Source: Streptomyces olivaceoviridis (GTDB lineage: Bacteria; Actinomycetota; Actinomycetes; Streptomycetales; Streptomycetaceae). Taken from it: a stretch of DNA of 64,000 nucleotides. Position numbers and translations under genes: made by a program. The notes below the pieces were generated by a model, which was given only the letters and a program-made list of their open reading frames with translations, was not told the DNA's origin and searched no databases. Each line of letters opens with the position of its first letter. Position 1 is the stretch's first letter. The DNA lies in contig NZ_BMUI01000028.1 of assembly GCF_014650115.1 (NCBI RefSeq), positions 1 through 64,000 on the forward strand, read 5' to 3'. Positions 9,257-17,453 of this stretch are shown in pieces.

Positions 9257-9269
9257 TCGAATGTTTCGA
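9257..9269. promoter_or_regulatory. Operator-like palindrome upstream of the GH43 promoter
   Basis: TCGAATGTTTCGA, a TCGAA-N3-TTCGA inverted repeat ending 27 bp before the -35 box. The equivalent CGAACGTTTCGA lies at the same distance before the GH54 promoter (35934-35945). Confidence 0.6.
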
Positions 9270-9296
9270 TCCACTTGGCGAATCCTGCGAGGGGTA

Positions 9297-9324
9297 TTGA
9301 CGGGTGCAACCGGTCTCCTATCAT
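9297..9324 (+). promoter_or_regulatory. Promoter for the GH43 gene
   Basis: TTGACG (9297-9302), 16-bp spacer, TATCAT (9319-9324). The whole promoter region is visibly homologous to that of the GH54 gene (35934-36041), including the bases just upstream of the -35 box. Confidence 0.65.
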
Positions 9325-9351
9325 CCAGGGTGCTCGATGAGTCGACCTGCA

Positions 9352-9365
9352 TTCGAAATACCGAA
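9352..9365. promoter_or_regulatory. Leader operator TTCG-N6-CGAA of the GH43 gene
   Basis: TTCGAAATACCGAA, 27 bp after the -10 box. Its reverse complement TTCGGTATTTCGAA matches 12 of 14 bases of TTCGGTATGACGAA, which lies exactly 27 bp after the GH54 -10 box. Confidence 0.6.
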
Positions 9366-9413
9366 CGCGCCAGAGCCGCTCCATGCCCATGAAAGCCGAG
9401 GAGAGCGCCGTCG

Positions 9414-11024
9414 ATGGATATGTCATGGATGCAACAAAACCTTTCCCGTCGGCGTGTGCTGACAGCCGCCACCGGCCTGGCCGCCGGCGCCCTCCTGCCC
9501 CCTGAAGCCGCCCTCGCGGCCACCTCCACGTACACGAACCCGGTGATCTGGCAGGACTTCGCGGACGTCGACGTCATCCGCGTCGGCGACACGTACTACG
9601 CCTCCGCCTCGACGATGCACTACTCACCGGGCGCACCCGTCCTGCGCTCGTACGACCTGGTGCACTGGGAGATCGCCGGCCACTCGGTGCCCGTGCTCGA
9701 CTTCGGCGCCAAGTACGACCTCAACGGGGCCCGCGGCTATGTCCGGGGAATCTGGGCCTCGTCACTGGCCTACCGGCCGAGCAACAGGACCTTCTACTGG
9801 CTCGGCCAGATCGACTTCGCCCGGACGTACGTCTACACCGCCAACGCCGTCGAGGGGCCGTGGAGCAGGCTGACGACGATCGGCACCCCCTACTACGACG
9901 CGGGGCTGCTCGTCGACACGGACGACTCCCTGTACGTGGCGTACGGGAACACCACCATCAGCGTGGCCCAGCTCTCGCCCGACGGCCGCAACCAGGTCCG
10001 CACCCAACAGGTGTTCACGGCGCCGGCGAGCGTCGGCACCCTCGAAGGCTCACGCTTCTACAAGATCAACGGGCAGTACTACATCTTCGTGACCCGCCCC
10101 GCGAACGGCCAGTACGTCCTGAAGTCGTCCGGCGGCCCCTTCGGCCCCTACACGATGCGACAGGTCCTCCTCGACCTGCGCGGGCCGATCCCCGGCGGCG
10201 GCGTCCCGCACCAGGGCGGCCTGGTGCAGACGCAGAGCGGCGCCTGGTACTACCTGGCCTTCGTGGACGCCTATCCCGGCGGCCGGATGCCCGCGCTGGC
10301 CCCGGTCACCTGGACCTCGGACGGCTGGCCCGTCGTACAACTCGTCGACGGCGCATGGGGCACCTCGTACCCGAGTCCCGCCGTGCCCCCTCCGCCCCGC
10401 CAGGTCACCCCCATGACCGGCGTCGACACCTTCGACGGTACGACCCTCAAGCCGAGGTGGGAGTGGAACCACAACCCGGACAACAGCAAGTGGTCGGTCG
10501 GCAACGGGCTGACCCTTGGGACCGCCACCGTCACCAACGACCTGTACTGGGCCCGCAACACCCTCACGCACCGCGTTCAGGGCCCCAGCTCCACGGCCAC
10601 CGTCGAGCTCGACCACTCCGCCATGCGGGACGGTGACCGGGCCGGACTCGCACTGCTGCGGGACTCCTCCGCATGGATCGGTGTCCGACGCGACGGCGGC
10701 GTGTCACGGGTGGTGATGGTCACCGGGCTGACCATGGACACCAACTGGAACACCACCGGCACCGGTTACGAGGTCGCGAGCGCGCCCGTCTCCGGTGGCC
10801 GCGTCTGGCTGCGCGCGACCGCGGACATCCGTCCCGGCGCACCCCGCCCCGGCACCTTCTCCTACAGCACCGACGGCACCAATTTCACCCGCCTCGGACC
10901 TGCCTTCTCCATGGGCAACGACTGGCGGTTCTTCATGGGCTACCGGTTCGCCCTCTTCAACCACGCCACGCAGGCGCTCGGCGGCGCGGTCCGCGTCACG
11001 CGGTTCGAGCTGTCCACGCCCTGA
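9414..11024 (+). CDS. Secreted GH43 beta-xylosidase/arabinosidase-type enzyme
   Basis: 536 residues. ATG at 9414 (another at 9420) behind GAGGAG. Tat signal LSRRRVLTAATG, cleavage probably near ALAATSTY. The GH43 five-bladed propeller spans about residues 40-300, with the general-base Asp in DFADVDVIRVGDTYY, the pKa-modulating Asp in YYDAGLLVD and the acid Glu in TLEGSRFY. Residues about 330-536 form a concanavalin-like beta-xylosidase C-terminal domain. It would trim xylo- or arabino-oligosaccharides outside the cell. The GH62 gene follows 154 bp downstream on the same strand. Exact substrate is not decidable by eye. Confidence 0.82.
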   Translation: MDMSWMQQNLSRRRVLTAATGLAAGALLPPEAALAATSTYTNPVIWQDFADVDVIRVGDTYYASASTMHYSPGAPVLRSYDLVHWEIAGHSVPVLDFGAKYDLNGARGYVRGIWASSLAYRPSNRTFYWLGQIDFARTYVYTANAVEGPWSRLTTIGTPYYDAGLLVDTDDSLYVAYGNTTISVAQLSPDGRNQVRTQQVFTAPASVGTLEGSRFYKINGQYYIFVTRPANGQYVLKSSGGPFGPYTMRQVLLDLRGPIPGGGVPHQGGLVQTQSGAWYYLAFVDAYPGGRMPALAPVTWTSDGWPVVQLVDGAWGTSYPSPAVPPPPRQVTPMTGVDTFDGTTLKPRWEWNHNPDNSKWSVGNGLTLGTATVTNDLYWARNTLTHRVQGPSSTATVELDHSAMRDGDRAGLALLRDSSAWIGVRRDGGVSRVVMVTGLTMDTNWNTTGTGYEVASAPVSGGRVWLRATADIRPGAPRPGTFSYSTDGTNFTRLGPAFSMGNDWRFFMGYRFALFNHATQALGGAVRVTRFELSTP

Positions 11025-11035
11025 CACGAGCCGAT

Positions 11036-11055
11036 CCCGGCCGGCACAGGCCGGG
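11036..11055 (+). terminator. Hairpin after the GH43 gene
   Basis: CCCGGCC (11036-11042) pairs with GGCCGGG (11049-11055) around a 6-base loop, 12 bp after the GH43 stop. It could separate or attenuate GH62 transcription. Confidence 0.4.
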
Positions 11056-11178
11056 TGCGGGGAGCCGCACGGGGTCGGTCCGGTGCCCATGGACCGCTGC
11101 GAACCGCACCCCATCGACAGTCCGGCCGGCCCCTGACGGGGCAGCCGGAACCGCGTACTCAAGGAAGACGAGGTCTCC

Positions 11179-12606
11179 ATGCGCAGACGAAATTCCGGCC
11201 GCGGACACCTGTCCGTGGTGCTCGCCGCGGTCGTTTCGGTCCTGGCCGCGTTGGCGGCGGTGCTCGTCGCCGCCCCGGCCCAGGCGGCCTCCAGCGGCGT
11301 CTTGCGCGGCGCTGGTTCCGGCCGGTGTCTCGATGTGCCGAACGGCAGCCAGACCGACGGCACGTATCTGCAGATCTATGACTGCTGGGACGGGACGAAC
11401 CAGCAGTGGACGTTGACGGACAGCAACCAGCTCACCGTGTACGGCAACAAGTGCCTGGATGTTCCGGGCCATGCCACGGCGGCCGGTACCCGGGTGCAGA
11501 TCTGGACCTGTTCCGGCGGGGCGAACCAGCAGTGGCGGGTGAACTCCGACGGCACGGTGGTCGGCGTGGAGTCCGGGCTGTGTCTGGACGTCACGGGTTC
11601 CGGCACGGCCAACGGCACGGCGGTGGAGCTCTGGACGTGCAACGGTGCCGGCAACCAGAAGTGGAGCGGTCTGTCCGGGACGTCGACCCCGCCGGACGGC
11701 ACGTGTGCTCTTCCGTCGACGTACCGGTGGACGTCGACGGGTGTGCTGGCGCAGCCGGCCAACGGATGGGTCTCGCTGAAGGACTTCACCACGGTGACGT
11801 ACAACGGCAAGCACCTGGTCTACGCGTCGAACGTATCGGGGTCGTCGTACGGCTCGATGGCGTTCGGTCCCTTCACGAACTGGTCGGACATGGCGTCGGC
11901 CCGGCAGACCGGGATGAGCCAGGCCGCGGTGGCGCCCACGCTGTTCTACTTCGCGCCCAAGAACATCTGGGTGCTGGCGTACCAGTGGGGTGCCTCGCCC
12001 TTCGTCTACCGCACGTCGAGCGACCCGACCAACCCCAACGGCTGGTCCTCGCCGCAGCCGCTGTTCACCGGGAGCATCTCCGGTTCCGGTACCGGCCCGA
12101 TCGACCAGACCCTGATCGCCGACGGCCAGAACATGTACCTGTTCTTCGCCGGTGACAACGGCAAGATCTACCGGGCGAGCATGCCGATCGGGAACTTCCC
12201 GAGCAGCTTCGGCTCGTCGTACACGACGGTCATGAGCGACACGACGAACAACTTGTTCGAGGCGGTCCAGGTGTACAAGGTCCAGGGCCAGAACCAGTAC
12301 CTGATGATCGTCGAGGCGATGGGCGCGAACGGGCGCTACTTCCGCTCGTTCACGGCCTCCAGCCTGAGCGGTTCGTGGACCCCGCAGGCCGCCAGCGAGA
12401 GCAACCCCTTCGCGGGCAAGGCCAACAGCGGTGCCGGCTGGACCAACGACATCAGCCACGGCGACCTGGTCCGCAACAACCCCGACCAGACCATGACCAT
12501 CGACCCCTGCAACCTTCAGTTCCTCTACCAGGGCAAGTCACCCACCGCGGGCGGCCCCTACGACCAGCTGCCGTGGCGGCCGGGCGTCCTCACCCTCCAG
12601 CGCTGA
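11179..12606 (+). CDS. Secreted GH62 alpha-L-arabinofuranosidase with N-terminal ricin domain
   Basis: 475 residues; ATG at 11179 behind an AAGGAAG-type site. Sec signal with core VVLAAVVSVLAALAAVLV and cleavage at AQAAS. Residues about 38-165 are a three-repeat ricin/CBM13 domain with Q-x-W motifs (NQQWTLT, NQQWRVN, NQKWSGL). Residues about 175-475 are GH62: CALPSTYRWTSTGVLAQP at the start, then GPIDQTLIADGQNMYLFFAG and NLFEAVQVYKVQGQNQYLMI containing the acidic catalytic positions. It removes arabinose side chains from arabinoxylan. Same architecture as Streptomyces AbfB-type enzymes. Works with the preceding GH43 and the distant GH54. Confidence 0.88.
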   Translation: MRRRNSGRGHLSVVLAAVVSVLAALAAVLVAAPAQAASSGVLRGAGSGRCLDVPNGSQTDGTYLQIYDCWDGTNQQWTLTDSNQLTVYGNKCLDVPGHATAAGTRVQIWTCSGGANQQWRVNSDGTVVGVESGLCLDVTGSGTANGTAVELWTCNGAGNQKWSGLSGTSTPPDGTCALPSTYRWTSTGVLAQPANGWVSLKDFTTVTYNGKHLVYASNVSGSSYGSMAFGPFTNWSDMASARQTGMSQAAVAPTLFYFAPKNIWVLAYQWGASPFVYRTSSDPTNPNGWSSPQPLFTGSISGSGTGPIDQTLIADGQNMYLFFAGDNGKIYRASMPIGNFPSSFGSSYTTVMSDTTNNLFEAVQVYKVQGQNQYLMIVEAMGANGRYFRSFTASSLSGSWTPQAASESNPFAGKANSGAGWTNDISHGDLVRNNPDQTMTIDPCNLQFLYQGKSPTAGGPYDQLPWRPGVLTLQR

Positions 12607-12652
12607 CCCGTCCGACCCCCGTCAGCGGCGCTGCCCGCTCCGACGCCCTGCC

Positions 12653-12681
12653 CCGCCCCGGTGACCGCCCGGGCGGGGCGG
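12653..12681 (+). terminator. Hairpin after the GH62 gene
   Basis: CCGCCCCG (12653-12660) pairs with CGGGGCGG (12674-12681) across a 13-base loop, 47 bp downstream of the stop. Confidence 0.4.
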
Positions 12682-12720
12682 TGGCCGGGGCGGGTGTCGG
12701 AGGCCGTGGCATCGGCCGGG

Positions 12721-12880
12721 TCACGACGGCGGCCCTGCCCGCGCTCGGAACGCCCGGCTGGAAGGCGCCTCTCCGTACTCCCGGGCCCCCTCGATGGCGA
12801 GGACGCGGTGCGCCGGGTCCGGCAGCAGCACGGAACAGGAGTCGTAGCCCAGCAGCCGGCAGGCCGTCCTGGCCACGAGT
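12721..12880 (-). pseudogene. GAF-domain regulator remnant
   Basis: A short open stretch ending in TGA at 12721 reads LLGYDSCSVLLPDPAHRVLA then IEGAREYGEAPSSRAFRA, which looks like part of a GAF domain from a GAF/HTH regulator. There is no start, no upstream domain and no HTH, so it is probably a leftover next to frlR. Identification is tentative. Confidence 0.3.
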
Positions 12881-12928
12881 CCCGTGGACCAGGCCGCCGG
12901 CGCCGGCGGACAAGCGGACAGGACCGGT

Positions 12929-13648
12929 TCAGCGGCGCAGCACGTTGAAGGCGAAGGCGTCGCCCCGGTGGTAGTCCTCCGCGTACAGCACCGGCCGCCC
13001 CGCGGGCGTGATCACTGTCTCCGAGATCAGCAGCCAGGGCCCGAAGCCGTCCAAGGAGTACCGCCGCTGCACGTCCTCGGGCAGTTCCACCGCGCTCAGC
13101 CGGGCGGCGGAGGACACCGGTGGATGGCCGTGGGCGGCGAGCATGTCGCTCAGCGACCCGCTCCAGTCGAAGTGCCGCACGGGCCCCGGAATCGCGTCCC
13201 TGACGATGCTGGCCACGCTGTAGACGAGCGGATCGTCGCCGTCGGACCGCAGCCGTTCCAGCCGGATCACCGTGTCGTCGTCCGAGAGGCCCAGCGCCTC
13301 GCGCACGACATCGCCCGGAGCCTGCTCCGCGACGGAGAGCACGACGGTGTGCGCCTGGTAGCCCAGGGCTTCCAGCATGCTGCTGATCGACTCGAAGCGG
13401 GTGATGGGACGTTCCACCTTGAGCGCGCCGAGGGGGGACATGAACCGTCCGCGGCCACGCTCGGCGACCACCATGCCCTCCTGCTCCAGCAGCTTGAGCG
13501 CCTCCCGGGCGGTGGACCGGCCGACCCCGCACAGTTCCGCGATCTCCGCCTCGCTCGGCAACTGGTCGCCGGGGACCAGCCCACGGGACCGGAACAACTC
13601 CACCAGCCGGTCGCGTACTTGGGCCGACATGGGGCGTTTTGCGGGCAT
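12929..13648 (-). CDS. frlR: GntR-family (HutC/FrlR-type) regulator of the fructosamine locus
   Basis: 239 residues. ATG at 13648-13646 with AGGAAG 6-10 bp upstream. The N-terminal winged helix is complete (VRDRLVELFRSRGLVPGDQ, LPSEAEIAELCGVGRSTARE, residues about 11-50), followed by a UTRA ligand-binding domain (about 85-235) ending ISETVITPAGRPVLYAEDYH. UTRA domains sense small sugar phosphates or amino sugars. It lies directly after frlD and frlB on the same strand. The nearby TTGTC-N-GACAA sites are plausible operators, with a fructosamine or its 6-phosphate as inducer (inference). Confidence 0.75.
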   Translation of the reverse strand: MPAKRPMSAQVRDRLVELFRSRGLVPGDQLPSEAEIAELCGVGRSTAREALKLLEQEGMVVAERGRGRFMSPLGALKVERPITRFESISSMLEALGYQAHTVVLSVAEQAPGDVVREALGLSDDDTVIRLERLRSDGDDPLVYSVASIVRDAIPGPVRHFDWSGSLSDMLAAHGHPPVSSAARLSAVELPEDVQRRYSLDGFGPWLLISETVITPAGRPVLYAEDYHRGDAFAFNVLRR

Positions 13649-13763
13649 GTAGAGCTTCCTGTCGGGCGGAGCGGATCCGGCTGCGGACTGAGGCACCGCA
13701 CAGTGTATGACGAGCGCCGTGCGGCGGGAGCGTACGGCGGACGCCCCCGTGCACCGGGGCCGT

Positions 13764-14561
13764 TCACCCGGCCGGAACGGTTTCCTGCGGCCATGCTCCC
13801 TCGTGGGCGCACGTCTCGGCGGCGGTGCGGGAGCCCGCCCGCATCGACTGTGCGACGTCCGCTCCGGCGGTCCGCGCCGCGAGGAAACCGGCGATGTAGC
13901 TGTCCCCCGCGCCCGTGGTGTCCACGACGTTGGTCGGCAGGGCCGGCACCTGCCACCAGGAGCGCCCGTCGTGGCCGATGCTGCCGGCCGCACCGCAGGT
14001 GACGATCGCCAGTGCCGCTCCGCCGGCGACCGCCTGACCGGCCAGCAGCCGGGCGTGGGACACGTCCTCGCCGGCGGAGCAGAAGGCGATGCCGAGTCCG
14101 TCGAACCCTTCGGTGACCGCGCAGTCCTGGCTGAGCAGCACGCCCCGGCCGGCGAGCGTGCGGCGGACCAGTGCGGCGGACTCGGCCGGCAGCATGCCGA
14201 TGTGCACGGCGCCGCACCGGCCGAGCCGCTCCAGTTCGGCTTCGTCCGGCCGGTACTGGGCGCAGACGGCGAAGTCCTCGTACTCGAAGGACCGGTCGCC
14301 GGTGGCGTCCACCCGTATCCGGGAGACCGAGGTGTGGCCGGGCAGCACCACGAGTCCGTCGGTGCGCACGCCGTGGGCGGTGAGGGCCGCCCGGACGCGC
14401 GCACCCGCCCGGTCGGGGCCGACGGCGCCGGAGTAACGGCAGGCGTTGCCCGCGCGGGCCAGGTCGACCGCGACGTTCACGGCGTTTCCGCCCACGTAGC
14501 TCCTGCTGAGGGTACCGACGTACTCGTCGATGGTGTTGTCCCCGACCGTGGCGAACAGCAA
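13764..14561 (-). CDS. frlD: PfkB-family fructosamine (fructoselysine) 6-kinase
   Basis: 265 residues. The start MLFATVGDNTIDEYVG and the glycine motif GGNAVNVAVDLARAG match the beginning of E. coli FrlD closely. The C-terminal PfkB signature is DTTGAGDSYIAGF, whose Asp is the catalytic base, and the protein ends with CAHEGAW, close to the E. coli FrlD end. It would phosphorylate fructoselysine-type Amadori compounds at O6 for the deglycase FrlB, encoded 30 bp upstream in the same operon. The precise amine moiety (lysine, asparagine or other) cannot be read from the sequence. Confidence 0.78.
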   Translation of the reverse strand: MLFATVGDNTIDEYVGTLSRSYVGGNAVNVAVDLARAGNACRYSGAVGPDRAGARVRAALTAHGVRTDGLVVLPGHTSVSRIRVDATGDRSFEYEDFAVCAQYRPDEAELERLGRCGAVHIGMLPAESAALVRRTLAGRGVLLSQDCAVTEGFDGLGIAFCSAGEDVSHARLLAGQAVAGGAALAIVTCGAAGSIGHDGRSWWQVPALPTNVVDTTGAGDSYIAGFLAARTAGADVAQSMRAGSRTAAETCAHEGAWPQETVPAG

Positions 14562-14591
14562 CGGGCTCTCCTCTCGTGGTGGACGCCGGTG

Positions 14592-15605
14592 TCAGTAGGA
14601 CACGCGCTTGTAGTAGCGGCGCGTGGTCAGCGGGTGGTCCCGCTTGACCTCCAGATGTGCGCTGACCCGCTCGAACGCCGTGGCCAGCAGCACCGGGGAG
14701 ATCAGCGACCGGGTACGGGCGCCGACGCCGGGCAGCTCGAAGGCGGCGGTGTCGAAGACGGAGAGCTTGTCGGTGTAGCGGGGGGCGAAGGCCTCGACCC
14801 GCTCGACCAGCGCACGGCCGTCGTCCTCGCCCTTGAAGGTGATGACGCTGACGTCCTTCTCGACCAGTTCGAGGGTGCCGTGGAAGAAGTCGGCCGCGTG
14901 CACCGGGCGGGTACGGATCCACTGCATCTCCTCCAGGATGCACATGCCGTAGTAGAAGGCCTCCGCCCAGGTGGAGCCCGCCCCGGTGATGATGTGGTAC
15001 GGCTCGTCCTGGATCTGCGCGGCGAACCGCTCCGCCTGCTCCTCGAAGGCCTGCTTGACGTCCACCAGGAGCTTCGGCAGCAGCTTCAGGTCGGCCACCA
15101 CCTCGTCGTAGTCGGTGATCTCGCCGCGTTCCTGCATCAGCGCCAGGGCGAGGATCAGGGACTGCAAGTAGAACGACTCGCAGGAGGTGTCGTCCTCGGC
15201 GAAGTTCACGAAGGAGTGGTCCGCGCCTTCGGCGAGCGGGGTGTCCGCGTGCCCGGTGAGCGTGATGACGGTGGCGCCCCGGCTCTTGCAGTAGGCGAGC
15301 GCCTCGACGCTCTCCGCCGTGGTGCCGGACAGGGACGGGATGACCACCACGGAGTGCGGGCCCAGGTGCACCGAGCCGCCCGCCACCAGCTCCGCCGGGG
15401 CCTCGACGTGCACCGGGAAGGTCGAGCGGGTCTGGAGCAACCGGGCGGCAGGCAGCATCAGGATGCCGGCTCCGCCGGAACCCACGAAGAAGAGGTTCCG
15501 CGCACCATCGCGCAGGCATCGGGCGACCGCGTCCCGCAGCCCGTCGGCAAGGTCGATCGCGCCGGACTGGATGCGCAGGAAACGGTCCGTGTCGAAGTTC
15601 AGCAT
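14592..15605 (-). CDS. frlB: SIS-domain fructosamine-6-phosphate deglycase
   Basis: 337 residues. The ATG at 15605-15603 is preferred over one 12 bp upstream, because GAAGG lies 5 bp before it and MLNFDTDRF aligns with the start of E. coli FrlB. Two SIS folds are visible: VGSGGAGILMLPAARLL with SLSGTTAE in the first, and GAGSTWAEAFYYG with the second. The end DHPLTTRRYYKRVSY parallels the RRYY end of FrlB. It would split the 6-phosphorylated Amadori product into glucose 6-phosphate and a free amino acid. First gene of the frlB-frlD-frlR run; operators lie in its promoter region. Confidence 0.75.
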   Translation of the reverse strand: MLNFDTDRFLRIQSGAIDLADGLRDAVARCLRDGARNLFFVGSGGAGILMLPAARLLQTRSTFPVHVEAPAELVAGGSVHLGPHSVVVIPSLSGTTAESVEALAYCKSRGATVITLTGHADTPLAEGADHSFVNFAEDDTSCESFYLQSLILALALMQERGEITDYDEVVADLKLLPKLLVDVKQAFEEQAERFAAQIQDEPYHIITGAGSTWAEAFYYGMCILEEMQWIRTRPVHAADFFHGTLELVEKDVSVITFKGEDDGRALVERVEAFAPRYTDKLSVFDTAAFELPGVGARTRSLISPVLLATAFERVSAHLEVKRDHPLTTRRYYKRVSY

Positions 15606-15650
15606 TGACGCCTTCATCTCCGGTGGTCGGACGGCCGCGAGGCCGATTTG

Positions 15651-15661
15651 TTGTCTGACAA
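15651..15661. promoter_or_regulatory. GntR operator TTGTC-T-GACAA, copy 1
   Basis: Perfect 5-1-5 palindrome TTGTCTGACAA in the frlB leader, 46 bp from the frlB start. Confidence 0.6.
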
Positions 15662-15671
15662 GTACGAATTG

Positions 15672-15682
15672 AAGTCAGACAA
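15672..15682. promoter_or_regulatory. GntR operator, copy 2
   Basis: AAGTCAGACAA, one arm degenerate. It falls in the region of the putative frlB promoter (minus strand TTGACA at 15696-15691), so binding would block RNA polymerase. Confidence 0.5.
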
Positions 15683-15772
15683 GTAGCGTCTGTCAAGGCG
15701 CCGAGAAACTCTTGACACTCGTCGTTCACCTCCGTGACAGTGGCCTCCACTCACGTCAGACGTCCGCAAATC

Positions 15773-15783
15773 CTGTCTGACAA
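15773..15783. promoter_or_regulatory. GntR operator, copy 3, on the frlA side
   Basis: CTGTCTGACAA, 10 of 11 bases as copy 1, 43 bp upstream of the frlA start. It would place the permease under the same regulator. Confidence 0.55.
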
Positions 15784-15825
15784 GTTTTCCGTGAACAGTG
15801 CGAGAACCGAACCGGGAGGGCGCCC

Positions 15826-17334
15826 ATGCCCGTCGACCACACATCGGGAACCGTCCGAGCCGGCGGGGAGAAAGAGCGCCCGCGCGACGGAGGCGGAAGC
15901 GGCGACGCGCCCGCCGGGCTACGCCGCAACCTCAGCCTGTGGCAGGTGCTCGGCGTATCGATCGGCGTCATGGGCCCGACCCTGTCCGCCAACATCAACC
16001 CGCAGGGCGCCGAGCCCGCCGTCGGCCGGGCCATTCCACTGGCGATCGCCATCGCCACGGTGGGCGTGCTCCTGCTGTCGTACAGCTTCGTGCGGCTCAG
16101 CCAGCACTTCAACACGTCCGGATCGGTGTTCGGCTTCGTCGGCGCCACCCTGGGCGCCCGCGCGGGCACCGTCGCCGGCTGGTGCCTGCTCGGCACCTAT
16201 CTGCTGTTCGGCATGAGCAGCGCCTACTCGGCCGCCATCTTCTCGACCTCGCTGATCGAGTCGCTCGGCCTCCTGTCCGACCCCCCGAACTGGCTGCCCC
16301 ACCTGATCGCCCTGCTCGTCCTGCTGGCCGCGGCGGTGATCACGGTGTTCCCCGCCCGACGCGGCGCCGACCTGCTGCTGTGGATCGAGGGAGCCACCGT
16401 CGTACTCATCCTGCTGATCAGCGCGGTGGTCGTCTACCGGATCAGCACCGCGCACGGCCCGCAGGGCCAGGAATTCACCCTGTCCGTCTTCCGGCCCGCC
16501 GAAGGCACCGGCAGTTCGGCGCTCTTCCTCGGCGCCGTGTTCGGCTTCCTGGCCTTCGCGGGCTTCGAGAGCGCGGCCACCCTCGGCGAGGAAGCCCGCG
16601 AACCACGCCGCACCATTCCCCGGGCCGTCATCGGGACCGTACTGATCGGCGGCGTCTTCTACATCGTCACCAGCGCCGTGGAGGTCATGGGGTTCGGCAC
16701 CCGCGCCTCGGACCTGGCCCGCCTCCATGCCAGCGGTTCGCTCTACGGTGATCTGGGCGCGGCCTACCTGTCCTCCTGGGTCGGTGACATCGTCACGGTC
16801 GGTACCACGGTCTCGGCGCTGGGCGGCGCGATCGGCTGCCTGATCGGCGCGTCCCGGATGCTGCTGTCCCTGTCCCGGGCGGCGACGACCAGGGACACGG
16901 TGGTCACCCGGGTGTCCCAGCGGTACGGCACACCGGTCGGGGCCGTCGGCGTGGCCTTCGCCGTGATGGTGGCGTCCGTGGTGGTCTTCGGATGGGTGGC
17001 CCGCGTGCCCGTCGCCCTGCCCTGGGCGTGGATCGGGACGGTGGGGACCCTGATCGTGCTGGTGGTGTACCTGCTGGCGACGGTGGGCGCCGCCGGGATG
17101 CTGCTGCGGACCCGGCGGGTGCCGCGCCGGGAAATGGTCATCCCCGCCGCGACCGTGGCCGTGCTCGGCTACACGCTGTACCGCAACATCGTGCCCTACC
17201 CGACGGGTGCGGCCTTCTGGCTGCCGATCACGGCCGGCGCCTGGATAGCGGTGGCACTGGCCGCCGTCCTGCTCTCTCCGGCACTGGTACGGAGGATCGG
17301 GCACCGGCTCACCGAGGAGGAAGGACTCGCCTGA
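15826..17334 (+). CDS. frlA: APC-superfamily permease, probable fructosamine importer
   Basis: 502 residues; ATG at 15826 behind GGGAGGGCG. A hydrophilic N-terminus of about 33 residues is followed by roughly 12 transmembrane helices. The first helix region (LSLWQVLGVSIGVMGPTLSA) and GFLAFAGFESAATLGEEARE near residue 245 are characteristic of amino acid/polyamine permeases. It is divergent from frlB with a shared operator region, mirroring the FrlA permease of enteric fructoselysine operons. Proposed role: proton-coupled uptake of glycated amino acids. A plain amino acid transporter is the alternative. Confidence 0.7.
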   Translation: MPVDHTSGTVRAGGEKERPRDGGGSGDAPAGLRRNLSLWQVLGVSIGVMGPTLSANINPQGAEPAVGRAIPLAIAIATVGVLLLSYSFVRLSQHFNTSGSVFGFVGATLGARAGTVAGWCLLGTYLLFGMSSAYSAAIFSTSLIESLGLLSDPPNWLPHLIALLVLLAAAVITVFPARRGADLLLWIEGATVVLILLISAVVVYRISTAHGPQGQEFTLSVFRPAEGTGSSALFLGAVFGFLAFAGFESAATLGEEAREPRRTIPRAVIGTVLIGGVFYIVTSAVEVMGFGTRASDLARLHASGSLYGDLGAAYLSSWVGDIVTVGTTVSALGGAIGCLIGASRMLLSLSRAATTRDTVVTRVSQRYGTPVGAVGVAFAVMVASVVVFGWVARVPVALPWAWIGTVGTLIVLVVYLLATVGAAGMLLRTRRVPRREMVIPAATVAVLGYTLYRNIVPYPTGAAFWLPITAGAWIAVALAAVLLSPALVRRIGHRLTEEEGLA

Positions 17335-17358
17335 CCCCGCCTCGCCCTGCCCCGCCCC

Positions 17359-17385
17359 GCCTCGCCCCGTGCCGGGCGGCGAGGC
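17359..17385 (+). terminator. Hairpin after frlA
   Basis: GCCTCGCC (17359-17366) pairs with GGCGAGGC (17378-17385), 11-base loop, 24 bp after the stop. Confidence 0.45.
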
Positions 17386-17405
17386 CGAGGCGAGGAGGAC
17401 GGGGG

Positions 17406-17453
17406 CCCTCCTACCCGGCGACCCTCCTACCCGGCGACCCTCTGGCCCGGCGA
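17406..17453. repeat. 16-bp tandem repeat, three copies
   Basis: CCCTCCTACCCGGCGA occurs twice in tandem (17406-17421, 17422-17437), followed by a third copy with two changes (17438-17453). Confidence 0.8.
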
